Below are positions 1-9,250 of a stretch of DNA of 64,000 bases, one piece after another. Numbering within the stretch: position 1 is the first letter of the stretch; each line of letters starts with the position of its first letter. Below the pieces are notes generated by a model that saw only the letters and a program-made list of their open reading frames with translations, ran no database searches and had not been told where the DNA came from. The stretch is from Siphonodentalium dalli (lineage: Eukaryota; Mollusca; Scaphopoda; Gadilida; Siphonodentaliidae): positions 7,187,512 through 7,251,511 of the forward strand of contig CP136064.1 in NCBI GenBank assembly GCA_032622095.1. The letters run 5' to 3'. A program made the position numbers and the translations under genes.

Positions 1-341
1 CATACACATATGGATATCATTGGAACCGGCTCATTGACCACATTGTGATGGTTACAGTTATGCCCTGTGCCAATGCATTATCTTATATATGCGAGTCGAC
101 CATAGGTCGCCTCGCATATATAAGAGAATGCATTGGCCTAAACAAAATCTTTAACACTATTTACCATTTTTTCTTACATTTTTTACCAATTTTTATAATA
201 TTTTTCTACATTCTTTGACAATTTTATCATTTTTAATATGTGTTAAGCCAATGCATTCTCTTATATATGCGAGGCGACCTATGGTCGACTCGCATATATA
301 AGAGAATGCATTGGCACAGGGCCGTTCTGTTGGGTAAAGGG
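1..341 (-). mobile_element. TTAA-flanked MITE with two long hairpins, cut by the window edge
   Basis: The right end is CCCTTTACCCAACAG read on the minus strand, next to a TTAA at 342-345. Related copies lie at 3402-3713 and 62286-62650. Two near-palindromes (69-137 and 247-315) each form a stem of about 33 bp. They face each other, with CCCTGTGCC outside each and CATTGGC plus TAA or CTA inside. The left terminus lies before base 1. A TTAA target and CCCTTT-type termini suggest a non-autonomous piggyBac-like element; this is inferred from termini only and no transposase is present. Confidence 0.7.
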
Positions 342-345
342 TTAA

Positions 346-1417
346 TCGGTATTCAAGACTCAACAACAAGGCGGGTACGGAGCTTTTATAGCACTAACGT
401 TCAAATTTTGATTATTTCTTAGCCCAAATGGCAAATTTGATGTAACTCAGTATCATATATCTTGATATGAACATCAGTTCAGCAAATGTGTGAAAGTTAT
501 CATAGTGTGAAATAACTATGACATGTATTCTGTAGATCCTTAACTGGTACTCAGGCTTCACCCCTCTATATTATCTGGTATTCAGTATTCAGGGGGCAGG
601 GAGTGACACCTTCATAATATGTGTGCAATCTGACGACTTGACGTCACGTGACGTAAACGACGTTCAAGTCGACCATGACACCGGTTAAAACGAAGAATCC
701 ACAGCTATGCAGTAGTGAGTCTGAAGTATTTGATGGGGGATTTCTATTACAACCATCGTTATTACGTCAGTCTCAGGATATCGATTGTTGGAATACCTTT
801 ACAGTGGTAGATTCGTCACATTGCTAAAATAGCACTTAAACATTATCTGTCATACTGTCATATTGCATGTAATTCAATGCAGAAATTATTTTAGCCACAC
901 TCTTGCTGATTTTAATAGATGCCCCCTAAATACTCCAGATTCACAACTGCAGAGCTGTGGAGTTTGCGTTGTAACCAGACTGAACTCAACCATGAAACCG
1001 GAACCAGGGATCTATAAAATAGAAGCTTCGGAAAAATGTAAATCAAGTCTGAATGAACATTGTCACCCTTTGTTTCAGTTAATGGATTCAAGATGGGCGG
1101 TGTGTAATAAACACAGGGTGTTAATGGGATTGTCGAATCAGCATCAGTGTCATCGCCAAAGGATATTAACTGGAGACTGCGCCTCTCGTCCTATCCTTCC
1201 GCACTGGCACTCGTGACGTATCGACAACCCATTAAATATTCGATTTGCACCAACAATAACTGTTCATCTTCTACTTCCGCAACTCGTGCCCATTAATTAT
1301 CGTGTTATGTGTTTATCCAGTAGTGAGACGGCTATGTGCTATTTCCAAACGAATTTGGAGCAACAAATCCACAACATATTACATGGCCGCCAATTAGACA
1401 CGTAACGTACTATACTG
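346..1417. other. No gene seen
   Basis: Open reading frames here are short and show no recognisable domain. A CRE-like palindromic stretch (TGACGTCACGTGACGTAA) lies near 639-656. About 50 bp near 1235-1283 is repeated with few changes near 4507-4555, which suggests an old dispersed repeat. I see no other structure. Confidence 0.5.
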
Positions 1418-2732
1418 CTTCAAATGAGCCCGCTACTCGTGTGCTTACACTCCAAATGAGCCCGCTACTCGTGTGCTTACACTCCAAATGAGCCCGCTAC
1501 TCGTGTGCTTACACTCCAAATGAGCCGCTACTCGTGTGCTTACACTCCAAATGAGCCCGCTACTCGTGTGCTTACACTCCAAATGAGCCGCTACTCGTGT
1601 GCTTACACTCCAAATGAGCCCGCTACTCGTGTGCTTGCACTCCAAATGAGCCCGCTACTCGTGTGCTTACACTCCAAATGAGCCCGCTACTCGTGTGCTT
1701 ACACTCCAAATGAGCTCGCTACTCGTGTGCTTACACTCCAAATGAGCCCGCTACTCGTGTGCTTACACTCCAAATGAGCCCGCTACTCGTGTGCTTACAC
1801 TCCAAATGAGCCCGCTACTCGTGTGCTTACACTCCAAATGAGCCCGCTACTCGTGTGCTTACACTCCAAATGAGCCCGCTTCTCGTGTGCTTACACTTCA
1901 AATGAGCCCGCTACTCGTGTGCTTACACTTCAAATGAGCCCCCTACTCGTGTGCTTACACTCCAAATGAGCCCGCTTCTCGTGTGCTTACACTCCAAATG
2001 AGCCCGCTACTCGTGTGCTTACACTCCAAATGAGCCGCTACTCGTGTGCTTACACTCCAAATGAGCCGCTACTCGTGTTCTTACACTCCAAATGAGCCCG
2101 CTACTCGTGTGCTTACACTCCAAATGAGCCGCTACTCGTGTGCTTACACTCCAAATGAGCCCGCTACTCGTGTGCTTACACTCCAAATGAGCCCGCTACT
2201 CGTGTGCTTACACTCCAAATGAGCCCGCTACTCGTGTGCTTACACTCCAAATGAGCCCGCTACTCGTGTGCTTACACTCCAAATGAGCCCGCTACTCGTG
2301 TGCTTACACTCCAAATGAGCCCGCTACTCGTGTGCTTACACTCCAAATGAGCCCGCTACTCGTGTGCTTACACTCCAAATGAGCCCGCTACTCGTGTGCT
2401 TACACTCCAAATGAGCCCGCTTCTCGTGTGCTTACACTTCAAATGAGCCCGCTACTCGTGTGCTTACACTTCAAATGAGCCCCCTACTCGTGTGCTTACA
2501 CTCCAAATGAGCCCGCTTCTCGTGTGCTTACACTCCAAATGAGCCCGCTACTCGTGTGCTTACACTCCAAATGAGCCCGCTACTCGTGTGCTTACACTCC
2601 AAATGAGCCCGCTACTCGTGTGCTTACACTCCAAATGAGCCCGCTACTCGTGTGCTTACACTCCAAATGAGCCCGCTACTCGTGTGCTTACACTCCAAAT
2701 GAGCCCGCTACTCGTGTGCTTACACTCCAAAT
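1418..2732. repeat. 32-bp minisatellite, about 41 copies
   Basis: The unit is close to CTCCAAATGAGCCCGCTACT followed by CGTGTGCTTACA. Some copies lack one C of GCCCGC and are 31 bp. A block with TTCTCG and CACTTCAAATG variants occurs twice (about 1878-1990 and 2418-2530), so groups of units were copied together. A minus-strand open frame through the array is a by-product of the repeat. Confidence 0.95.
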
Positions 2733-2790
2733 CGCGTTCACCACATGTACCACCACGCGAACGTTGGGTGAATATAATGGTGCATAATTA

Positions 2791-3192
2791 TGTGACCCGC
2801 CATATCAAATCCAGTCGTAAGACGGGATTTTTTTACCCTGTGCCAATGCATTCTCTTATATAAGAGAATGCATTGGCCTAACAATTTTTTATCATTTTAA
2901 TAATTTTATAATTTCACCCATACAGAGCCCCAGACAAACATGAGCAGACGACACTCTTCTATATGCTTCTGTATATGTGTGGGGCTCCCTGCAGGGTAAT
3001 GGATGTTTTTTATTTTATGTCCTAAAAATTGTAATAAACATTTATTTTAAAAAAATGATAAAAATTTGTTAGGCCAATGCATTCTCTTATATATGCGAGG
3101 CGACCTATGGTCGACTCGCATATATAAGAGAATGCATTGGCACAGGGTAAAAAAATCCCGACTTACGACTGGATTTGATATGGCGGGTCACA
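2791..3192. mobile_element. TA-flanked MITE (mariner-like ends) carrying two inward-facing hairpins
   Basis: The terminal inverted repeat starts TGTGACCCGCCATATC and runs about 50 bp through TCGGGATTTTTTTA into CCCTGTGCC. TA lies just outside each end (2789-2790 and 3193-3194). The inner hairpins are at 2842-2877 (lacking the loop region) and 3073-3141. Between them a smaller inverted repeat starts GAGCCCCAGACA and ends TGTGTGGGGCTC. Related copies: 40590-41080 and 52107-52380. TA duplication is typical of Tc1/mariner elements, but the assignment rests on termini alone. Confidence 0.75.
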
Positions 3193-3202
3193 TATACCAC
3201 CA

Positions 3203-3912
3203 CGCGAACGTTGGATAAATATAACCCAATGTTGCACAATCTTTTTACTCAACGCAGGGTGATAATTGACCCAATATTAATGTCCCTTTTGTGTTGGGCG
3301 ATGTTTTGTACCGGAACATTTGGGTGAATAATTACTTAATTGTTGGGTCAAATAAATGTTCTCACATATCTTCAGAGTTGATAATAAACGCTCCCCTTTA
3401 ACCCTTTACCCAACAGAAGGTCCCTGTGCCAATGCATTCTCTTATATATGCGAGTCGACCATGGGTCGCCTCGCATATATAAGAGAATGCATTGGCTTAA
3501 CACATTAACATTTATAAAATTGTTAAAGAATGTAAGAAAAAATGGTAAAAAGTGTTTTAAACAGATATTTTTTAACTGTAACTATCACAATGTGGTCAAG
3601 GAGCCGGTTCCAATGATATCTATATTTGTATGGTTCTATTGAGACAGACCGAAGATAATTTAGGCTGTTGAAGCTTTATTTGGCCGGTTTTGGCCGGTTT
3701 GTTGTGTAAAGGGTTAAATCATCTTATATCAAAGGCACATATCAAATTACATTCACCTTGTCAGGTGACACATGTGTATCAATTTCCCTTTATATCGCCT
3801 GAGCCTAAGCTTACAAAATCTCCCAACGCATAATGGACATTAATATTGGGTCGTTACCATTCGGTGAGTAAAACATTGCACACCATTGGGTTAAATCTAT
3901 CCAACGTTCGCG
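3203..3912. repeat. Inverted-repeat element interrupted by the 3402-3713 MITE
   Basis: Arms of about 85 bp match in inverted orientation: 3203-3290 and 3831-3912. Both carry CGCGAACGTTGG, an AACCCAATG word and GACCCAATATTAATGTCC. The left end (CACCACGCGAACGTTGG) also occurs directly repeated at about 2751, on the far side of the 2791-3192 MITE. The locus therefore looks like a layered insertion site. No coding region is seen. Confidence 0.6.
3402..3713 (+). mobile_element. 312-bp TTAA-flanked MITE with one hairpin
   Basis: TTAA lies on both sides (3398-3401 and 3714-3717). The left end CCCTTTACCCAACAG and the right end TGTTGTGTAAAGGG are inverted. One hairpin remains at 3428-3496. Where the 62286 copy has a second hairpin, this copy runs straight into TAACTGTAACTATCAC. 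That makes it a natural before/after comparison for the hairpin module. No transposase. Confidence 0.8.
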
Positions 3913-4545
3913 TACATTATGCATGTCAGAGAAGCTTTTCAATCTATAAATCACTATTTTTCTGTCAATATCTCAACAACATGAGAGTTATTTACAATGT
4001 GCGCACCTTTACAGTTTACGCGACCCAGATACTCGCACAAGTTCATGTCAACACATAAGCTATATTAGTTTACGTAAATAAAGATATGAAATACTATACC
4101 TGCAATTTTGTTTCTGGCCTGATACCACTGAAGGACATGCCGGGCACATATACTTTACGCTAGAGTCCAGACAGACAGGTAAGTGATTCCGTTATTATTC
4201 GTGCATGGTATTCGCTATTTTGTGTGGATGCTCTATGTTGATATGTATATATAGGTATGTAAGTGTGGAGCACAACCAATATAGGGGCTTGACTTGAACG
4301 TTAGAACCTATTATATTTGTATAATAATACATAAGGGATTGGGGGCACACGTTTTGTCAACTTACTGTAGGGTATTGTAATGCTTTCCAGTTCCCCTTGC
4401 TATATTGTTATGGGTTATGATTGATTTTCACTTGGAAATCCCCGTTGGGCGGGCTGATTTACAACTGCACCCCCATGTTGTAGACCGAAATGTTCAAGTC
4501 CGAGAAATATCCGATTTGCACCAACATTAACTGTTAATCTTCTAC
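3913..4545. other. No gene seen
   Basis: AT-rich sequence without a recognisable gene. The region near 4507-4545 repeats that near 1235-1283. I see no splice-supported exon or structural element. Confidence 0.5.
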
Positions 4546-4765
4546 TTCCGTAACATTGCATTGTTTACAGATGCGCAGGTGACGCGATGTCGCCTCTGGT
4601 TTCGTATATCTGACCTCTAGTCAGAGTACATTCGTTACTATGCGCCAAATCTGGTATCGTTTCCGCAACATTGCATTGTTTACAGATGCGCAGGTGACGC
4701 GTTGTTGGCTCTGGTTTCGTATATCCCCCCTTATCTATCTCTAGTCTGGCCGATGGGGTCATTCG
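4546..4765. repeat. Two-copy tandem duplication of about 116 bp
   Basis: Each copy begins with a CATTGCATTGTTTACAGATG word followed by CGCAGGTGACGCG and runs to TCTGGTTTCGTATATC. The copies start near 4553 and 4669 and differ at several positions. A minus-strand frame across them is not a gene. Confidence 0.75.
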
Positions 4766-4777
4766 TAGCCAGCTTTT

Positions 4778-5165
4778 CTAATTCCATGTTTTATATGGCG
4801 CGAAATATGACGTCATCGCATTCTTAAATTTCCAAAACTCATACGGAAATCCATCCAGACCGCTGCACTTATCATTTTGTGATCTTTTCAATGCGTTTGT
4901 TAGTTCGTTTAGAGTTATTGGTCCTTCTATGCTATTTGCAGTGTCGTTTGTTTGCACTGGGTAACTTTCTTCCCCGAGGATAGCGCTAATATCAAAATCG
5001 GTTGTTTTTTTAGATGCATATAAAGTATTGTAAAATGTTCTTGCTTCGTTCATTATGTCGGACTGATTATCAATGTTTTTACCAGTGGAGTCGGTGAGCA
5101 TCGATAAAGTTTTAGAAATGCAATTGCGCTTTTCGAGATTCAAGAAATATTTTGTGGGTTTTTAA
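4778..5165 (-). pseudogene. LINE fragment: linker and N-terminal edge of reverse transcriptase (L1/Tx1-like)
   Basis: The minus-strand frame begins with PTKYFLNLEKRN just upstream of the first methionine and later has KCSGLDGFPYEFWKF. In L1/Tx1-type ORF2 proteins these two motifs mark the endonuclease-RT linker and the start of the RT domain (family knowledge). The frame then ends, so the RT palm, YADD box and 3' end are missing. About 55 bp of flanking sequence (4766-4822) recurs directly at 5249-5305 beyond the fragment. Non-functional. The clade is a best guess. Confidence 0.7.
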
Positions 5166-5202
5166 CCGTTTTCAATCCACCTGGCTCTAGATCTTATCAT
5201 TG

Positions 5203-5222
5203 CCCCCCCCCCCCCCCCCCCC
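5203..5222. repeat. 20-base poly-C run
   Basis: An uninterrupted run of about 20 C (G on the minus strand) next to the LINE fragment. Its exact length is prone to sequencing error. Confidence 0.9.
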
Positions 5223-5757
5223 ATCGTATCTTCTTTTCTAATTTCATAGTAGCCAGCTTTTCTAATTCCATGTTTTATATGGCGCGAAATATGAAGTCAT
5301 CGAATTCGTAACTAAAATATCGATGTCATGCTCCAAAACTGACTTCGTTTATCAACTTATATTGGAATAATATTCGAGCATCTAACGACATTGATCGGAA
5401 ACCTCAGGTTATTAGAAGAACTAATATCCAATTAAAATTTATGTTGTTTTTCATTCATCAACTCAGAAAAATGAGACTAACCTAATCTTGTTCATTGAGG
5501 TTCGCATGAATATGAAAACCTGGCTACAAATGTGATCGCCGTTGAAAAGCTGGCTACATTTGTGATCGATTTAAAAATCTGGCTACGAATGTGACAATGA
5601 CCCCATCAGCTCTAGTCTGTGTGCGTTTGTTATTATTCCCGAAATCGGGCATCGCCCCGAAATCGGGCATCGCCTGGTGACCACTCCAACCGATGAATGA
5701 CAAGTTATTGAAATGTCTCTGACCATGATCATTTATTGAATTGATTTTATATAAAGT
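5223..5757. other. Intergenic stretch with short duplications
   Basis: It contains the second copy (5249-5305) of the sequence flanking the LINE fragment. A 17-bp unit CGAAATCGGGCATCGCC is duplicated at 5640-5674. Two near-copies of a CTGGCTAC..TGTGA word lie at 5520-5600. No gene seen. Confidence 0.55.
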
Positions 5758-6113
5758 ATCATGTATACCTGTATACCTGTACACATGTATACAAATTCAT
5801 CCATTGCACTGAGTGGCTGATGTATACATGTACACATGTATACAAATTAATCCAATGCACTGAGTGGCTGGTGTATACATGTACACATGTATACAAATTC
5901 ATCCATTGCACTGAGTGGCTGATGTGTACATGTACACATGTATACAAATTAATCCAATGCACTGAGTGGCTGGTGTATACATGTACACATGTATACAAAT
6001 TAATCCATTGCACTGAGTGGCTGATGTATACATGTACACATGTATACAAATTAATCCAATGCTCTGAGTGGCTGGTGTAGGACCTGTATACACATGTATA
6101 CAAATTCATCCAT
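5758..6113. repeat. 51-bp minisatellite with a palindromic core
   Basis: About six to seven copies. Each holds the self-complementary block TGTATACATGTACACATG followed by TATACAAATT and CACTGAGTGGCTG. Two alternating subtypes (TTCATCCATTG and TTAATCCAATG) suggest dimer-wise expansion. Long open frames occur on both strands only because the unit length is a multiple of three. Confidence 0.95.
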
Positions 6114-7235
6114 TTGCACTGATATGCTGATGTAAAACCCGTATGTACACATGTATATAACTGAATCCATTTGTACTTAGAAGCTAATGTAGAACCCGTT
6201 TACATGTATATAACTTAACCCATTTGCACTGCAAGGCTGATGTAGAACCCGTATGTATACGAATGTACATGTATATACCTGAATCCATTTGTACTTAGAA
6301 GCTAATGTAGAACCCGTTTACATGTATATAACTGAATCCATTTGCACTGTAAGGCTGATGTAGAACCCGTATGTATACGAATGTACATGTATATACCTGA
6401 ATCCATTTGTACTTAGAAGCTAATGTAGAACCCGTTTACATGTATATAACTTAACCCATTTGCACTGTAAGGCTGATGTAGAACCCGTATGTATACGAAT
6501 GTACATGTATATACCTGAATCCATTTGTACTTAGAAGCTAATGTAGAACCCGTTTACATGTATATAACTTAACCCATTTGCACTGTAAGGCTGATGTAGA
6601 ACCCGTATGTATACGAATGTACATGTATATACCTGAATCCATTTGTACTTAGAAGCTAATGTAGAACCCGTTTACATGTATATAACTGAATCCATTTGTA
6701 CTTAGAAGCTAATGTAGAACCCGTTTACATGCATATAACTTAACCCATTTGCACTGTAAGGCTGATGTAGAACCCGTATGTATACGAATGTACATGTATA
6801 TACCTGAATCCATTTGTACTTAGAAGCTAATGTAGAACCCGTTTACATGTATATAACTTAACCCATTTGCACTGTAAGGCTGATGTAGAACCCGTATGTA
6901 TACGAATGTACATGTATATACCTGAATCCATTTGTACTTAGAAGCTAATGTAGAACCCGAATATATGTATATAACTTAACCCATTTGCACTGCAAGGCTG
7001 ATGTAGAACCCGTATGTATACGATTGTACATGTATATAACTGAATCCATTTGTACTTAGAAGCTAATGTAGAACCCGAATGTACATGTATATAACTGAAT
7101 CCATTTGTACTTAGAAGCTAATGTAGAACCCGAATGTACATGTATATAACTTAACCCATTTGCAATGAGAGGCTAATGTAGAACCCGTATGTATACGATT
7201 GTACATGTATATAACTGAATCCATTCGCACCGGTG
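6114..7235. repeat. 118-bp higher-order tandem array related to the preceding 51-bp array
   Basis: Each 118-bp unit has two half-units: GATGTAGAACCCGTATGTAT followed by a palindromic TGTACATGTATATACC, and TAATGTAGAACCCGTTTACA followed by TGTATATAACTTAACCC. The spacing is exactly 118 bp between 6352, 6470 and 6588. Some units lose a half. The CATTTGCACT words link it to the 51-bp family. It ends where a LINE fragment begins. Confidence 0.9.
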
Positions 7236-7500
7236 CGCATTTGATACTGCATGGAGAGAATGCTCTGTGGTTGAAACGCATGCAAGCAAATATAAACGGT
7301 AAGATTATACGGGTAATACGAAGCATGTACGAGAATATAAAATTATGTGTGAAAAACAATAATTCGCAATCAGACTTCTTTGTCAGTCAGATAGGATTAT
7401 TTCAAGATAGGCCAATTTCACCTCTTTTATTTTCTTTGTTTCTGAACGATATACAAAGTTTTCTGAGCGACTTCTCAAACTTGAATGATTTTTTTGAGAA
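7236..7500 (+). pseudogene. LINE reverse-transcriptase fragment (middle palm region)
   Basis: A + frame reads INGKIIRVIRSMYENIKLCV, then FFVSQIGLFQ and ISPLLFSLFLNDIQSFL. This corresponds to the RT region with the G-x-x-Q-G and LSP-LF-x-L-x-x-ND motifs found before the catalytic YADD. QDRP stands where QGEP or QGDP is expected. The frame breaks off near 7500, and the continuation with the YADD box is found at 8701 after about 1.2 kb of inserted repeats. A dead copy; L1-like or a related clade. Confidence 0.75.
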
Positions 7501-7529
7501 ATATTTTGAACATACTATAAACATTTATA

Positions 7530-8700
7530 AACATACTAGGGGGTTGCCCGTCAATGACTCAAAACTGTATTTCTACACATCCAGCCCACATATATTCGCA
7601 TGCACATATTAAACGAAACGAAATCAGCATGCATATTACTTTAAATATTACTATATACTAACTGAAACATACTCAATTCGGGCACCTTTATTCAGCGACG
7701 AAGGGAACTTGCGGCACATTTTGATCTTAAACGGACCCCCTTTGGAGCCTGTATTCATGCAGCATGCAGCCTAAGGATCACAGGTCCCTGCACTGCGGCC
7801 CATTTGTAGGAACAGTTTATTTCAATAAGACTGTATTTTTTACTCCCCATCTCACCGACCCACATATATATGCATGCATAATTATATGGAACGCAACAAT
7901 TAAGATATTTTATTTTATTACTATATATACTAACTGAAACAGGCTCAATTCGTGATCCTTTATTTTGCGGTGGAGAGGCCTGTGGCCCTTTATGCGCTTC
8001 GCGCACAATATATGATCTTGAACAGCGCGCGCTTCGCGCACATTTAGATCTATTAAACATTTTTTTAACGATGGTAGAGTGTTCGAGTCTCTACTCTACC
8101 CCACACTAAATACATTTTCATGACAAAATCAACATTCGTTACTTATATTCACACTCAACCTGAACTGACAAATTAATTTAGCGCCTATTGCCAACAAAGC
8201 TTTGGTGGAGCGCATGGAAGTTTCGTCTACAATAGCAAAGCAAGTGTGTGTTTGCTGCGACGTCTTTGTTTGCCCATTCGACGTGAAATTTGGTGAGTCA
8301 TCTTTTACGACACATTGTAGGCCGTGGTCAAATCTAGGGCATTGCCCGTCACAAAATGACGGGTATTTACATGTTCTTTGTTACTTTCTAGTGTCCGCCG
8401 TCATGAACAAATTCTCATTTCTATATTGGCAATGGAATGGTCATCCTTCTCTTTTTTGTCACTGGATGCGCGAGGGAACACTTTATTTCAATAAAACTAT
8501 AGTTGTACACCCCACATATACGCATGCACACATTGAACGAAACAAAGCATATTTAAATATTACTATATACTAACTGAAACGTACTCAATTCGGGAGCCTT
8601 CATTCAGCGACGGCACCATTTGATTTTAAACGGACCCCTTGTGAGCATGTATTCATCATACAGCCTAAGAAACACAGGCCCGGGCACTGCGGCCCATTGA
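7530..8700. repeat. Cluster of about three related dispersed-repeat copies inserted in the LINE
   Basis: Three blocks (about 7540-7795, 7800-7990 and 8330-8700) share TTGCCCGTCA-type starts, a CATATA..GCATGCA word, TACTATATACTAACTGAAAC, a CTCAATTCG word and CACTGCGGCCCATT. They lie exactly between two halves of a broken LINE frame. A tRNA T-arm-like stem (GGTAGAG..CTCTACC) lies at about 8072-8097. The element class is not recognised. Frames inside are short and not credible genes. Confidence 0.6.
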
Positions 8701-9214
8701 AGTTGTACGTATCGTGTTTATTATACGCAGACGATACCGTGATCCTCTCAGACTCGTAGGAAAATATGCATCGTGCACTTTTAGCATTCGCAGATTATGC
8801 CGAGGTTAATACAAAGAAAACAAAAATATTATTTTTTACTAACAAATTGCCAAAGAACTTATTAATATTCATATATCGGGCAAAGAAATGCAGATTCTAA
8901 AAGAGTTTAAATATCTTGGTATTAAATTCTTTTACAATGGTAGATTTTGTCAATCGATTAAGCAGACCCAGAATACATCCACGAGAGCTTTTTTAATAGA
9001 ACAAGAAAGCTGCATGCAGTTGCCTCTAGACATAATGTTTAAATTGTTCGATTCTATGATCATGCCGACTATGCTGTATGGTGGTGAAGTTTGGTGTGTC
9101 GAGAAAACACAAATTTTGGATACCATTTATCTTAAATTCTGCAAAATTATCACAACACTGAAGTATAGCACACCAAATTACATGATATATGCAGATTGGG
9201 TAGATATCCCGTAA
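8701..9214 (+). pseudogene. LINE reverse-transcriptase fragment (YADD box to thumb)
   Basis: One frame reads LLYADDTVILSDS, then a stop, then ENMHRALLAFADY. After a frame change come EFKYLGIKFFYNG and MIMPTMLYGGEVW. These are the catalytic YADD, the FKYLG motif and the LYG.E.W motif of LINE reverse transcriptases. It follows on from the 7236-7500 piece. At least one stop and one frameshift make it non-coding. The 50/35-bp minisatellite starts at its 3' side. Confidence 0.8.
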
Positions 9215-9250
9215 TAATCTAAATTAATCATATTGGTCAAAACTTGTATC

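Noticed and set aside
69-137. Hairpins read as transcription terminators or microRNA precursors
   Set aside because: They recur as paired modules in MITEs with conserved flanks, which explains them as transposon parts. A microRNA role needs small RNA data.
863-1216. 117-codon open frame
   Set aside because: No recognisable domain, splice context or codon pattern; treated as chance.
1418-2732. Possible CRISPR array
   Set aside because: Units are contiguous with no unique spacers, and the window is animal DNA. The same reasoning applies to the other minisatellites here.
5759-6109. Repetitive Cys/Tyr/His-rich protein frames on both strands
   Set aside because: Arise from the 51-bp palindromic minisatellite; the same protein-like pattern appears on both strands.
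8202-8573. 123-codon open frame
   Set aside because: Lies across copies of a dispersed repeat inserted in a LINE; sister copies do not keep the frame.
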